Positions 1 through 9,458 of a stretch of 64,000 nt of DNA are shown here, one piece after another (positions within the stretch are counted from its first letter, which is position 1; each line of letters starts with the position of its first letter). The notes under the pieces are model-generated. The model had not been told where the DNA came from. It saw nothing but the letters and a program-made list of their open reading frames with translations, and ran no database searches. The stretch is from positions 496,001 through 560,000 of the forward strand of contig NZ_AP022564.1 of NCBI RefSeq assembly GCF_010727125.1, in the 5' to 3' direction. Origin of the DNA: Mycolicibacter terrae. Its GTDB lineage: Bacteria; Actinomycetota; Actinomycetes; Mycobacteriales; Mycobacteriaceae. Both the position numbers and the translations under genes were made by a program.

Positions 1-481
1 CGTCTTCGCCCGGGGTGGCGACGTAGACGTTGTAGAAGCCGCCGCCCAGGTTGAACACGTCGTAGACAGTGCCGGCGACCGGGAGTGCCGAGGCGTCGGC
101 ACCGTCGGCGGGGGTGCTGTCGAGGACGGTGAACGCGGTGTTGGGCAGGCCGAACAGGTAGGACACGGTTTCGTTGGTGTCGATGCTGCCGAGTGCGGTG
201 GTGCCGTTGTAGAGGTCGAAGCTCTGCGGGGCGAGATTGAGGATGCCGAGGGCTTTCCCGCCGCCGAGGGCCAGCAGCGGCGGAGCCAGGCTGAGCGGAC
301 CGACAGGGTCGAAGCCCTGGCCGCCATCGGCCAATGTCGGGTCGAACGTAGTGCCGTCGATGGTGAACGCGTCCTCACCGGGTGCGGCGACACCGACCGC
401 GGCTTGGAGAAACGCTGCGGTCAGGAGTCCGCCACCCGCAGTGGCGGCAATAACGGCCGCCTGTGCACGCCGATTCGTCAT
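1..481 (-). CDS. Exported protein of unknown function, 3' part beyond the window
   Basis: The reading frame is open from an ATG at 481 to the left edge, so only the first 160 residues are seen. A GGAAGG ribosome site lies just upstream of the ATG. The N-terminus (MTNRRAQAAVIAATAGGG...) is a typical signal sequence: positive start, hydrophobic Ala/Gly/Leu stretch and an Ala-rich cleavage region near residue 37. The mature part is rich in Gly, Asp, Asn and Thr with short repeating hydrophobic turns and no motif that I recognise. It lies downstream of the esterase gene on the same strand, about 245 bases away, so it may have its own promoter. Being exported is well supported; the function is unknown. 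Confidence 0.7.
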   Translation of the reverse strand, partial: MTNRRAQAAVIAATAGGGLLTAAFLQAAVGVAAPGEDAFTIDGTTFDPTLADGGQGFDPVGPLSLAPPLLALGGGKALGILNLAPQSFDLYNGTTALGSIDTNETVSYLFGLPNTAFTVLDSTPADGADASALPVAGTVYDVFNLGGGFYNVYVATPGED

Positions 482-725
482 CAGGCCTTCCAATCCGTTG
501 GTCGGGCTCAGGAACAGGTGAGTTACCCATGAGTACGTTGAGAAAAATTACCCGGGTGTTCTGCGTCACACAAGAATTTTTCGGGCCACGATGCGGGAAA
601 TTTCGACCGATCTAGGAGACAAATCGGAGGAATTGCGGACAAAAGATGCCCATTTGCGGCCTGCCGTGCGGCGCGGCCAGCTGACCGTGGGCTCGATTCC
701 GGCGCCGTAATGGCTGAGGAACTGA

Positions 726-1562
726 CTAGGCCGTTAAGAGCGGGGCGATCCAGGTCAACTCGGCCGGAAGCTGGGAACTCCAGTAGGCCCCGTCATGTCC
801 GCCCGGGGAGAATCCTCCGGCCGGAGGACTGGGCAACTGCGCGATGAAGGCCTGGGTCGCCGAATAGAACGGATCGGAGTTGCCGCAGTCCACCCGGATC
901 GGGATCGATCCCAGGCTCGGCATCCCGAAGACCGAGTTAGCTGCGAAATCCGTTGCGCCGTCGAACGCTCCCGGCGCCGTGGCCCCGGGCGACAGCCACA
1001 GTGCGGGACTCACCGCGCAGATCGCCGCGGTCCTGCGGGCACCGAGCCGGCCCCCGAGCAGCAGTGCGCCATAACCGCCCATCGACCAGCCGATGAAACC
1101 CACCCGGGAGGTGTCCAGACCCTGGTCTGCCAGCAACGGCAGCAACTCATCGGTCACCATCGCGCCAGAGTCCTCCCCGGAGGCGCGCCGGTGCCAGTAA
1201 CTGCCGCCGCCGTCGACGGCCACCACCGCGAACGGCGACAGCCCGGCGGCGACCGCCTCGGCCAGCCCCTGCTCGACTCCGCCGGCCATCACCGTCGCGG
1301 CGTCACTGCCTTTGCCGTGCAATGCGATAAGCGGCCGCAGCGGCTCGGTCTGTCCCGGCGGCCGGGCTATCGCCCAATTGGTGGTGATTCCACCACGCGC
1401 CGCCGAGGGGAACGAGCCGGTCGTCATCGTCGGCGCCGCCTGCGGCGGCGCGGCCGACGCCGGCCGAGCGCCGAGCAGCGAACCCGCCGCGCCCACTGTG
1501 CCCATTGCGGCGCCGAGACGCAGCACCGCCCGTCGGCTCAAGTCCGGCATGGCGGTCATCAT
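726..1562 (-). CDS. Tat-exported alpha/beta-hydrolase (esterase)
   Basis: This 278-residue alpha/beta-hydrolase starts with a twin-arginine signal (SRRAVLRLG, residues 9-17, then a hydrophobic stretch and PASA-A cleavage near residue 38). The nucleophile elbow is GWSMGG, with Ser160. The acid residue is probably in DCGNSDPF and the base in GGHDGAYW near the C-terminus. It resembles esterase D / depolymerase-like secreted hydrolases and matches in position the exported esterase Rv0774c of M. tuberculosis. A TetR gene runs divergently from it, which suggests local control. ATG codons at 1559 and 1550 are alternative starts. The substrate is not known. Confidence 0.85.
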   Translation of the reverse strand: MMTAMPDLSRRAVLRLGAAMGTVGAAGSLLGARPASAAPPQAAPTMTTGSFPSAARGGITTNWAIARPPGQTEPLRPLIALHGKGSDAATVMAGGVEQGLAEAVAAGLSPFAVVAVDGGGSYWHRRASGEDSGAMVTDELLPLLADQGLDTSRVGFIGWSMGGYGALLLGGRLGARRTAAICAVSPALWLSPGATAPGAFDGATDFAANSVFGMPSLGSIPIRVDCGNSDPFYSATQAFIAQLPSPPAGGFSPGGHDGAYWSSQLPAELTWIAPLLTA

Positions 1563-1640
1563 GCCAGCACGCGCCGTTTGTCCGAAAAGACGGAAACCGA
1601 TGATGCGGCGCCAGCTGTGCTGGCAGCATCTCTAGGCGTG

Positions 1641-2270
1641 ATGACAGCGGTCACGCCCAAGGGCGAACGCCGACGGTATGCCCTGATCAGCGCCGCCGCC
1701 GAGCTACTGCGCGAGGGCGGCTTCGAAGCGGTGCGGCATCGTGCGGTGGCGCAGCGCGCGGGTCTCCCGTTGGCGTCGACCACCTACTACTTCTCCTCAT
1801 TGGACGACCTGATCGCCAGTGCGGTGGAACACATCGGAATGTTGGAGGTCGCTCAGTTGCGCGCCCGCATCGCCGGCCTGTCCCGCCGGCGGCGCACCGC
1901 CGAGACCACCGCGGACATGCTGGTGGACCTGCTGGTGGGGTCGCATGAGGAACCGGCGAACGGCACCCAGATCGCCGAGCAGCTCATCTCCCGCTACGAG
2001 CGGTCCATCGTCTGCGCCCGCCAGCCCGCCCTGCGGGAAATCCAGCGCCGCATCCTGCACCAGCGGTCCGACGCTGTCGCCGAAGCCGTCGAACGTTCCG
2101 GGCGGATCGCCCGGGTTGAGATGGCATATGCCCTGGTCTGTCTGGTTGACGGGGCGGTGATGGCGGCCCTGGTCGACGACCGGCAGGGGCCGCGGGTCGT
2201 TGCCCGGGCGGCGGTGATCGACGTGATCGACCTGCTCGCGCCGCTGGACCAACGCGCCGTGTCAGCCTGA
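1641..2270 (+). CDS. TetR-family transcriptional regulator
   Basis: The open frame extends far upstream, but the protein begins sensibly at the ATG at 1641 (MTAVTPKGERRRYALISAAAELL), giving 209 residues. Residues 9-55 form a TetR helix-turn-helix: an AAAELLREGGFEAV helix, then VAQRAGLPLASTTYYFSSLDDL as the recognition part. The C-terminal half is a helical ligand-binding domain. It diverges from the exported esterase gene and corresponds in position to Rv0775. Autorepression and control of the esterase are inferred from the layout only; the ligand is unknown. Confidence 0.85.
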   Translation: MTAVTPKGERRRYALISAAAELLREGGFEAVRHRAVAQRAGLPLASTTYYFSSLDDLIASAVEHIGMLEVAQLRARIAGLSRRRRTAETTADMLVDLLVGSHEEPANGTQIAEQLISRYERSIVCARQPALREIQRRILHQRSDAVAEAVERSGRIARVEMAYALVCLVDGAVMAALVDDRQGPRVVARAAVIDVIDLLAPLDQRAVSA

Positions 2271-2386
2271 GAAGCTCACACGGTATGCTGCGGCGACCCC
2301 GTTGCCGCTGTTTGCTACTGGCGAGTAACCGGGAGTGCCAAGACACCTAGAAACGCCTACGAGAAGCGAATGCGGAGAGCTACGTC

Positions 2387-3913
2387 ATGAATATCGGTGT
2401 CCTATCCGAGGCGCAGCCCACTGAGACGCGTGTGTCGGCGACGCCGGCGACGGTCGCTGCGTTGATCCAGCTCGGCTACGACGTCGTAGTGGATGCCGGC
2501 GCCGGGGAGGCGTCGTCCTTCACCGACCCGGCCTACGTCGAAGCCGGCGCAACCATCGGCGACGCCCGCGCCGCCGACATCGTCTTCGGGGTCAACGCTC
2601 CCTCGACCGAGCAGCTGGACGCGATGAAGCCGGGTGCGACACTGATCAGCCTGCTGGCGCCGGCACTGAACCCGGATCGGGTGGAGGATCTGGCCCGCCG
2701 GCCGATCACGGCGCTGTCGATGGACGCGGTGCCCCGGATCTCGCGGGCGCAATCCCTGGATGTGCTGAGCTCGATGGCCAACATCGCCGGCTACCGGGCC
2801 GTGATCGAGGCCGCTCATGTCTTCGGCCGCTTCTTCACCGGTCAGGTGACCGCCGCCGGCAAGGTGCCACCGGCCAAGGTGCTGGTGGTCGGCGCCGGGG
2901 TGGCCGGTCTGGCCGCGATCGGCGCGGCCGGCAGCCTGGGGGCGATCGTGCGCGCCACCGACCCGCGGCCCGAGGTCGCCGATCAAGTCCGCTCCCTCGG
3001 TGGCGAGTACCTGTCGATCGAGTCCGATGAGGCCGAGGTCTCGGCGACCGGTTACGCCAAGGAGATGGGCGACGACTACAAGGCCCGCGAGGCGGCGCTC
3101 TATGCCGAGCAGTGCAAAGACGTCGACATCATCATCACCACCGCGCTCATTCCCGGTAAGCCCGCGCCCCGGATCATCACCGCCGAAATGGTGGCGTCGA
3201 TGAAAGCCGGCAGCGTGATCGTGGACATGGCCGCGGCCAACGGCGGCAACGTCGAAGGCACCGTCAAGGACCAGGCCGTGGTCACCGACAACGGGGTAAC
3301 GATCATCGGCTACACCGACCTCGCCGGTCGGCTGCCCGCGCAGGCCTCGCAGCTCTACGGCACCAACCTGGTCAACCTGATGAAGCTGATGACACCGGGC
3401 AAGGACGGCCAGCTGGTGCTGGACTTCGACGACGTGGTGCAGCGGTCGATGACGGTGGTGCGCGACGGTGAGTCGACGTGGCCCCCGCCGCCGGTGCAGG
3501 TCTCGGCCGCGCCGGCCAAGGCCACTGAAGCAGCCCCGGTGGCCGCGCCGTCGCCGAAGGCGCCGATGCCGCCCGCGCGGCGGCTGGGACTGGTGGTCTG
3601 CGCGGCGGCGGTGTTGTTCGTGCTGGTGGCGCTGGCCCCCGCGGCGCTGCAGGTACACCTGACGGTGTTCGCGCTGGCGATTGTGATCGGCTACTACGTG
3701 ATCGGGCATGTGCACCACGCGCTGCACACACCGCTGATGTCGGTGACCAATGCCATCTCGGGGATCATCGTGGTCGGAGCACTGCTGCAGATCGGTCACG
3801 ACGACCCGGCGATCACGGCGGTGGCGACCGCGGCGATCCTGCTGGCCAGCATCAACATCTTCGGTGGCTTCGCGGTGACCCGCCGCATGCTGGCCATGTT
3901 CTCCCGCAGCTAG
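2387..3913 (+). CDS. pntA: NAD(P) transhydrogenase alpha subunit (fused form)
   Basis: Proton-translocating transhydrogenase alpha subunit, 508 residues, which with PntB couples hydride transfer between NADH and NADP to the proton gradient. Residues 1-135 are the AlaDH/PNT N-terminal domain. The NAD-binding fold follows, with [18 protein letters not shown] near residue 168. A Pro/Ala-rich linker (about 365-395) leads to three or four membrane helices up to residue 508. Here the soluble and membrane parts are one polypeptide, whereas many actinobacteria, including M. tuberculosis, split them into pntAa and pntAb. A GGAGAG site precedes the ATG. pntB follows 42 bases downstream. Confidence 0.95.
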   Translation: MNIGVLSEAQPTETRVSATPATVAALIQLGYDVVVDAGAGEASSFTDPAYVEAGATIGDARAADIVFGVNAPSTEQLDAMKPGATLISLLAPALNPDRVEDLARRPITALSMDAVPRISRAQSLDVLSSMANIAGYRAVIEAAHVFGRFFTGQVTAAGKVPPAKVLVVGAGVAGLAAIGAAGSLGAIVRATDPRPEVADQVRSLGGEYLSIESDEAEVSATGYAKEMGDDYKAREAALYAEQCKDVDIIITTALIPGKPAPRIITAEMVASMKAGSVIVDMAAANGGNVEGTVKDQAVVTDNGVTIIGYTDLAGRLPAQASQLYGTNLVNLMKLMTPGKDGQLVLDFDDVVQRSMTVVRDGESTWPPPPVQVSAAPAKATEAAPVAAPSPKAPMPPARRLGLVVCAAAVLFVLVALAPAALQVHLTVFALAIVIGYYVIGHVHHALHTPLMSVTNAISGIIVVGALLQIGHDDPAITAVATAAILLASINIFGGFAVTRRMLAMFSRS

Positions 3914-3955
3914 AGCCTGCCCAAGACGCCCCAATAGTTGGAGTAGAACCCGCTT

Positions 3956-5377
3956 ATGTTCTCTGTTGACACCGCCGCCTCTGCGGCATACATCGTCGCG
4001 GCGCTGTTGTTCATCCTGGCGCTGGCCGGGCTGAGTAAGCACGAAACGTCCAAGGCCGGCAACAGCTTCGGCATCGTCGGCATGGCGGTGGCGCTGGCCG
4101 CGACGATCACGCTGGCCGTGCACCACGGCATCGGGACGGTCGGCCTGGGACTGCTGATCGGGGCCACCGTGGTCGGCGCGGCGATCGGGCTGTGGCGGGC
4201 GAAGGTGGTCGAGATGACCGGCATGCCCGAGTTGATCGCACTGCTGCACTCCTTCGTCGGTTTGGCCGCCGTGCTGGTCGGCTGGAACGGTTATCTGCAC
4301 GTCGAGCACCGTCCGCTCGGTGCCGCAGCCAGCGAACTGGACGCCGGGGGGCTGTTGGGCATCCACTCCGCCGAGGTGTTCATCGGGGTGTTCATCGGTG
4401 CGGTCACCTTCACCGGTTCGATCGTGGCCAACCTCAAGCTCTCGGCACGGATGAAATCCAACCCGCTGATGCTGCCCGGCAAGAACTTCCTCAATGTCGG
4501 CGCCCTGGTCGCGTTCTTCGCACTGACGGTGTGGTTCGTACGTGATCCGCAGCTGTGGCTTTTGATCGTGGTCACCGTGCTGGCGTTGGCGCTGGGCTGG
4601 CACCTGGTGGCCTCCATCGGCGGTGGGGACATGCCGGTGGTGGTCTCGATGCTCAACAGCTACTCCGGTTGGGCCGCGGCGGCCTCAGGCTTCCTGCTCT
4701 CCAACGACCTGCTGATCATCACCGGCGCGCTGGTCGGCTCCTCGGGTGCCTACCTGTCCTACATCATGTGCAAGGCGATGAACCGGTCATTCATCTCGGT
4801 GATCGCCGGCGGCTTCGGGATCGAGGCCGGCCCGTCCGACGACAAGGACTACGGCGAGCATCGCGAGATCACCGCCGAAGGGGTGGCCGAGCTGCTGTCC
4901 GGCGCCGACTCGGTGATCATCACGCCGGGCTACGGCATGGCCGTCGCGCAGGCCCAGTACGGCGTCGCCGACCTCACCCGCAAACTGCGCGAGCGCGGGA
5001 TCAACGTGCGCTTCGGCATCCACCCTGTCGCCGGCCGGCTGCCCGGGCACATGAACGTGCTGCTGGCCGAGGCCAAGGTGCCCTACGACATCGTGCTGGA
5101 GATGGACGAGATCAACGAGGACTTCGACGACACCTCCGTCGTCCTGGTGATCGGCGCCAACGACACCGTCAACCCGGCCGCCGCCGAAGACCCGTCCAGC
5201 CCGATCGCGGGGATGCCGGTGCTGACCGTGTGGGAGGCCGACAACGTGATCGTCTTCAAGCGCTCGATGGCATCCGGTTACGCCGGCGTGCAGAACCCGC
5301 TGTTCTTCCGGCAGAACTCGGCCATGCTGTTCGGCGACGCCAAGGACCGGGTCGAGGACATCCTGCACGCGCTGTAG
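3956..5377 (+). CDS. pntB: NAD(P) transhydrogenase beta subunit
   Basis: Membrane subunit of the transhydrogenase, 473 residues. About eight or nine transmembrane helices occupy residues 5-265. The C-terminal NADP-binding domain (dIII) has [16 protein letters not shown] near residue 323 and [14 protein letters not shown] near 397, the usual NADP site of PntB. It forms an operon with pntA. In M. tuberculosis the pnt genes lie elsewhere (Rv0155-0157), so their place next to purB is a lineage-specific arrangement. Confidence 0.95.
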   Translation: MFSVDTAASAAYIVAALLFILALAGLSKHETSKAGNSFGIVGMAVALAATITLAVHHGIGTVGLGLLIGATVVGAAIGLWRAKVVEMTGMPELIALLHSFVGLAAVLVGWNGYLHVEHRPLGAAASELDAGGLLGIHSAEVFIGVFIGAVTFTGSIVANLKLSARMKSNPLMLPGKNFLNVGALVAFFALTVWFVRDPQLWLLIVVTVLALALGWHLVASIGGGDMPVVVSMLNSYSGWAAAASGFLLSNDLLIITGALVGSSGAYLSYIMCKAMNRSFISVIAGGFGIEAGPSDDKDYGEHREITAEGVAELLSGADSVIITPGYGMAVAQAQYGVADLTRKLRERGINVRFGIHPVAGRLPGHMNVLLAEAKVPYDIVLEMDEINEDFDDTSVVLVIGANDTVNPAAAEDPSSPIAGMPVLTVWEADNVIVFKRSMASGYAGVQNPLFFRQNSAMLFGDAKDRVEDILHAL

Positions 5378-5405
5378 GACCTGCTGCCGGCCGCCGCCAG
5401 CACCG

Positions 5406-5411
5406 TAAGCT
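5406..5411 (+). promoter_or_regulatory. Leaderless -10 box of purB
   Basis: TAAGCT fits the mycobacterial -10 consensus TANNNT and ends 8 bases before the GTG of purB, so transcription would begin at or next to the start codon. No ribosome site is present. Confidence 0.5.
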
Positions 5412-5419
5412 AGCTGCTC

Positions 5420-6838
5420 GTGAGTATCCCCAATGTGCTGGCCGCCCGTTACGCCAGCACCGCGATGACCGACATCTGGTCGCCGCGGGCCAAGGTCGTC
5501 GCCGAACGCCGGCTGTGGCTGGCGGTGCTGCGCGCCCAATCCGAACTGGGCGTGCGGGTACCCGAACAGGCGATCGCCGATTATGAGGCCGTCCTCGAAG
5601 ACGTCGACCTGGCCTCGATCGCCGCCCGCGAGCGGGTGACCCGCCACGACGTGAAAGCCCGCATCGAGGAGTTCAATGCGCTGGCCGGCCACGAGCACGT
5701 GCACAAGGGGATGACCAGTCGCGACCTGACCGAGAACGTCGAGCAGCTGCAGATCCGGCAGTCGCTGGAGTTGGTGTTCAGCCACGGGCTGGCGGTGGTG
5801 GCCCGGCTGGTCCACCACGCGGTGGCCTACCGCGACCTGGTGATGGCCGGGCGCAGCCACAACGTCGCCGCGCAGGCCACCACGCTGGGTAAGCGGTTCG
5901 CCTCGGCGGCCGAGGAGACGCTGATGGCGCTGACCCGGGTGCGCGAGCTGATCGACCGCTACCCGCTGCGCGGCATCAAAGGTCCGATGGGCACCGCCCA
6001 GGACATGCTGGACCTGTTCGACGGCGACACCGCCAAACTCGCGCATTTGGAGCGCTCTGTCGCAGAATTCCTGGGGTTCTCCGCGGTGCTGACCAGTGTC
6101 GGGCAGGTTTATCCCCGCTCGCTGGACCACGACGTGGTCTCCGCCCTGGTGCAACTGGGCGCCGGGCCGTCATCGCTGGCCCACACCATCCGCCTGATGG
6201 CCGGCCATGAATTGGTCACTGAGGGTTTCGCGCCCGGCCAGGTGGGTTCCTCGGCGATGCCGCACAAGATGAACACCCGCAGTTGTGAGCGGGTCAATGG
6301 CCTGCAGGTGGTGCTGCGCGGTTACGCGTCGATGGCCGCCGAGCTGGCCGGGGCGCAGTGGAACGAGGGCGACGTGTTCTGTTCGGTGGTGCGCCGGGTT
6401 GCGCTGCCCGACGCGTTCTTCGCCATCGACGGGCAGACCGAGACGTTCCTCACCGTGCTCGACGAATTCGGCGCCTACCCGGCGGTGATCACCCGCGAAC
6501 TGGACCGCTACCTGCCGTTCCTGGCCACCACCAAGGTGCTGATCGCCGCGGTGCGCGCCGGGATGGGGCGCGAAGCGGCCCATGAGGTGATCAAAGAACA
6601 CGCGGTGGCCGTCGCTCTGGCGATGCGGGAACGCGGCGCCGAACCCGACCTGCTGGACCGGTTGGCCGCCGACGAGCGGCTGCCGCTGGACCGTACAGCA
6701 CTAAAGGCAGCGGTCGCCGACCGGCAGGCGTTCACCGGCGCAGCCGCCGACCAGGTCGACCAAGTCGCCGCCGCGGTGACCGAACTGGCCGACCGGTATC
6801 CCGAGGCGGCCGGCTACACCCCGGGCGCGATTCTCTAA
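5420..6838 (+). CDS. purB: Adenylosuccinate lyase
   Basis: Purine enzyme that removes fumarate from SAICAR and from adenylosuccinate. It has 472 residues, the usual length, and the fumarase/ASL signature GSSAMPHKMNTRSCERVNGL near residue 275 carrying the flexible catalytic loop. The GTG start at 5420 is preceded by a TANNNT box and no Shine-Dalgarno sequence, so the mRNA is probably leaderless. It opens the string of purine genes that runs through this window (purC, S, Q, L, F, M). Confidence 0.95.
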   Translation: MSIPNVLAARYASTAMTDIWSPRAKVVAERRLWLAVLRAQSELGVRVPEQAIADYEAVLEDVDLASIAARERVTRHDVKARIEEFNALAGHEHVHKGMTSRDLTENVEQLQIRQSLELVFSHGLAVVARLVHHAVAYRDLVMAGRSHNVAAQATTLGKRFASAAEETLMALTRVRELIDRYPLRGIKGPMGTAQDMLDLFDGDTAKLAHLERSVAEFLGFSAVLTSVGQVYPRSLDHDVVSALVQLGAGPSSLAHTIRLMAGHELVTEGFAPGQVGSSAMPHKMNTRSCERVNGLQVVLRGYASMAAELAGAQWNEGDVFCSVVRRVALPDAFFAIDGQTETFLTVLDEFGAYPAVITRELDRYLPFLATTKVLIAAVRAGMGREAAHEVIKEHAVAVALAMRERGAEPDLLDRLAADERLPLDRTALKAAVADRQAFTGAAADQVDQVAAAVTELADRYPEAAGYTPGAIL

Positions 6839-6844
6839 CCGGCC

Positions 6845-7939
6845 ATGAGCGTGACGCGATGGCCGGCACCGGACGCCTTCGCGGTAGTGATGGCGACCGG
6901 CATCCTGTCGATCGGCGCGCGCGACCACCACTACCCTTGGCTCTCGGACATTTTGGGCGTGCTGACGACCATCGCGCTGGTGATGCTGACGGTGGCCGCG
7001 GTGCGCGCCGTTCCCCGCTGGGATCTTCGCGACCCTGACGTGACGCTGCGGCTGTTCACCTTCGTCGCCGCGTGCGCGGTACTGGACTCCCGACTGGTCG
7101 CCCACCCGGTGGTGGTGCGTGGCCTGGGCCTGCTGGCGCTGACGGCCTGGCTGGCACTGGTGGCCCTGACGTGCCGCAACATGGCTTCGTCCGGCCTGCT
7201 CGAGCTGCGTGCCCGCGCCCACGGTGCCTGGGAACTGGCCGGCGTCGGCACGTCGGGGCTGGCGATCGTCGCCGCGCAGGTCGCCCGCCATACCGGTGCT
7301 CGCGGCTGGGCGGGGCTGGCGGTGGTGGTGTGGCTGCTGGCGATCGCGGTCTACGCCGTGATGACCTGGCTGATCCTGCGGCGCACCGTGCATGAGCGCA
7401 AGGACCGCGACGGCTTCGAGCCCGATGACTGGATCCTGATGGGGGCGTTGGCTATTGCCACCCTGGCCGGCCACACGATCTACCGCGGGGCCGCGGATTG
7501 GCTGGCAGGTCCGGTGCGTGCCGTCACCATCGCGACCTGGGCGGTGGCCAGCCTATGGATCCCGCCGCTGGTCTACTTCGTGCTGCACCGGGTCAACCGG
7601 CGTCCGGCGGTCCTGCAACTCACCGGCGCGTGGTGGGCGCTGATCTTCCCATTGGGGATGTACTCGGTGGCCACCGGTGCGATCGCCGCGGAGCTGCAGG
7701 CGCCCGCCCTGCAGACCGTGTCGCTGGTGTTCTTCTGGAACGCGCTGACGGCCTGGGTGATCGTGGCGGTCGCCGGGCTGCTGCGGTTCCGGCGCGACTG
7801 CTCCCGCGCCGCGCCGGCTATGGCGCAGGGGCGCGCCGAGATCGCCGGGCCAGACCCGCGGAGTGCAGCTCCAGGGCGGCCAGGCCGGCGATCACGGCGC
7901 GGTCGGCGTGCCGCCACGCACCGACCGGATCGGGACTGA
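6845..7939 (+). CDS. SLAC1/TDT-family transporter (TehA-like)
   Basis: A 364-residue membrane protein with about ten hydrophobic helices. The first, FAVVMATGILSIGA, and the repeated two-helix layout resemble the tellurite-resistance/dicarboxylate (TDT, SLAC1) family of anion or acid exporters. It starts 6 bases after purB and is probably co-transcribed with it. The last 45 or so residues are Arg/Pro-rich and low in complexity, and this tail lies over the 3' end of the opposite gene. The family assignment rests on sequence feel rather than a diagnostic motif. The substrate is unknown. M. tuberculosis has cyp126 (Rv0778) at this position. Confidence 0.7.
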   Translation: MSVTRWPAPDAFAVVMATGILSIGARDHHYPWLSDILGVLTTIALVMLTVAAVRAVPRWDLRDPDVTLRLFTFVAACAVLDSRLVAHPVVVRGLGLLALTAWLALVALTCRNMASSGLLELRARAHGAWELAGVGTSGLAIVAAQVARHTGARGWAGLAVVVWLLAIAVYAVMTWLILRRTVHERKDRDGFEPDDWILMGALAIATLAGHTIYRGAADWLAGPVRAVTIATWAVASLWIPPLVYFVLHRVNRRPAVLQLTGAWWALIFPLGMYSVATGAIAAELQAPALQTVSLVFFWNALTAWVIVAVAGLLRFRRDCSRAAPAMAQGRAEIAGPDPRSAAPGRPGRRSRRGRRAATHRPDRD

Positions 7940-8453
7940 CCGCGGTGAGCTTGCCCAGCGGCCGGTTGCTCAGCGCGCGCAGTGCGAGCAGTTGCTCACC
8001 GGCCGGGGTGGCGGCCAGCGTCAACACCGCCCGCTTGCGCAGAAAGAACCGCAGCCGCAGCGCCAGCCACGGCATCGCCACCGCCAGGATCGGCGGTGCC
8101 GCGACCGCGATCGCCAGCAGGTAGGCCAACCAGCCGGCGGTGGTGTTCAGGTTGTGGCCGGCGCCGGCGATGTCGACGGCCGCCTCACCGGCTGCGGTCA
8201 GCGGCTTGCTCACCGCGTCGCCCACCAGCGGAATGCGATCCGCGCTGTGCCCGGCCGAGGCCAGACTCTCGGCCACGCCATTGGCGCCCCGCTCGAACTG
8301 CCGCCCGACCCCGGCGATGGTGGCTACCGCCCCGTGCACCGCAAGGGCGACCAGAACCCACAGAAAGGTCCACACCGCGACGACGGCGTCGCTGAACAGT
8401 TGGGCCAACAGGCGGCCGGGGGAGGTGGCGTAGGGCAGCAACCGTGAAGTCAT
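7818..8453 (-). CDS. Conserved mycobacterial membrane protein
   Basis: Starting at the ATG at 8453 gives 211 residues (MTSRLLPYATSPG...). Hydrophobic segments lie at about residues 22-48 and 108-135, with an Ala-rich region between them and an Arg-rich C-terminus. Length, topology and position fit Rv0779c of M. tuberculosis. Longer in-frame starts run back through purC antisense sequence and are unlikely. The 3' end overlaps the end of the convergent transporter gene by 122 bases. The function is unknown. Confidence 0.75.
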   Translation of the reverse strand: MTSRLLPYATSPGRLLAQLFSDAVVAVWTFLWVLVALAVHGAVATIAGVGRQFERGANGVAESLASAGHSADRIPLVGDAVSKPLTAAGEAAVDIAGAGHNLNTTAGWLAYLLAIAVAAPPILAVAMPWLALRLRFFLRKRAVLTLAATPAGEQLLALRALSNRPLGKLTAVSPDPVGAWRHADRAVIAGLAALELHSAGLARRSRRAPAP

Positions 8454-8549
8454 GGATCCGATCCCAACACACCCGAACGGTCTCCTGCCCCTGGTTTCGA
8501 CGGTGGGGGTCCGCTGCGCGCCCGGCTCCGCCGCGCTCGCGACCGCCGC

Positions 8550-8555
8550 TAAGCT
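8550..8555 (+). promoter_or_regulatory. Leaderless -10 box of purC
   Basis: TAAGCT (TANNNT) ends 6 bases before the ATG of purC, and no ribosome site intervenes. A leaderless transcript is expected. Confidence 0.5.
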
Positions 8556-8561
8556 GGCCTG

Positions 8562-9458
8562 ATGTCGCGTCCCGCGCTCTCCGATTACCAGCACCTGGCC
8601 AGCGGCAAAGTCCGCGAACTGTATCGGATCGACGACAAGCACCTGTTGTTCGTCGCCACCGACCGGATCTCGGCGTTCGACTACATCCTGGACAGTCAGA
8701 TCCCCGACAAGGGCCGGATCCTCACCGCGATGAGTGTCTTCTTCTTCGACCTCGTCAACGCCCCCAACCACCTGGCCGGCCCGCCCGACGACCCGCGCAT
8801 CCCCGATGAGGTGCTGGGCCGGGCATTGGTGGTGCGCCAGCTGCAGATGATGCCGATCGAGTGCGTGGCACGCGGCTACCTGACCGGCTCGGGCCTGCTG
8901 GACTATCAGCGCAGCGGCTCGGTCTGCGGCATTCCGCTGCCGCCCGGCCTAGTGGAGGCCAGCAAATTCGCCAATCCGCTGTTCACCCCGGCCACCAAGG
9001 CAGAGATCGGCGAGCACGACGAGAACATTGCGTTCGCGCAGGTGATCGACCTGGTGGGGCCGGTGCGGGCCGGCCAGCTTCGCGATCGCACCCTGCAGAC
9101 CTACGTTCAGGCGGCCGACCACGCCCTGACCAAGGGAATCATCATCGCCGACACCAAGTTCGAGTTCGGGGTGGACGAACACGACAATCTGGTGCTGGCC
9201 GACGAGGTGTTCACCCCCGACTCGTCGCGGTACTGGCCGGCCGATCACTATCAGGCCGGGGTGGTGCAGGAAAGCTTCGACAAGCAGTTCGTGCGCAACT
9301 GGCTCACCGGCCCGGAATCCGGCTGGGATCGGGCCGGCACCGAGCCGCCCCCGCCGCTCCCGGATGACATCATTGCCGCCACCCGTGCCCGTTATGTGGA
9401 GGCCTACGAACGCATCTCAGGCCTGTCCTTCGATAACTGGGTCGGCCCCGGGGTATGA
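8562..9458 (+). CDS. purC: SAICAR synthase
   Basis: Phosphoribosylaminoimidazole-succinocarboxamide synthase, which joins aspartate to CAIR using ATP. The 298 residues match the family length. The start [23 protein letters not shown] near residue 30 and [10 protein letters not shown] near residue 193 are the ATP- and substrate-binding signatures. The next gene begins within its last codons (4-base overlap), so purC and ptrB are co-transcribed. Confidence 0.95.
   Translation: MSRPALSDYQHLASGKVRELYRIDDKHLLFVATDRISAFDYILDSQIPDKGRILTAMSVFFFDLVNAPNHLAGPPDDPRIPDEVLGRALVVRQLQMMPIECVARGYLTGSGLLDYQRSGSVCGIPLPPGLVEASKFANPLFTPATKAEIGEHDENIAFAQVIDLVGPVRAGQLRDRTLQTYVQAADHALTKGIIIADTKFEFGVDEHDNLVLADEVFTPDSSRYWPADHYQAGVVQESFDKQFVRNWLTGPESGWDRAGTEPPPPLPDDIIAATRARYVEAYERISGLSFDNWVGPGV

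Noticed and set aside
2402-4603. A 733-codon minus-strand frame opposite pntAB, and similar long frames opposite LCP (60532-63537), pepC/purL (23948-25702) and purM (46102-47721)
   Set aside because: The products are His/Gln/Arg/Gly/Asp-rich without domains, the usual antisense shadow of high-GC genes; the opposite strand encodes clear conserved enzymes.
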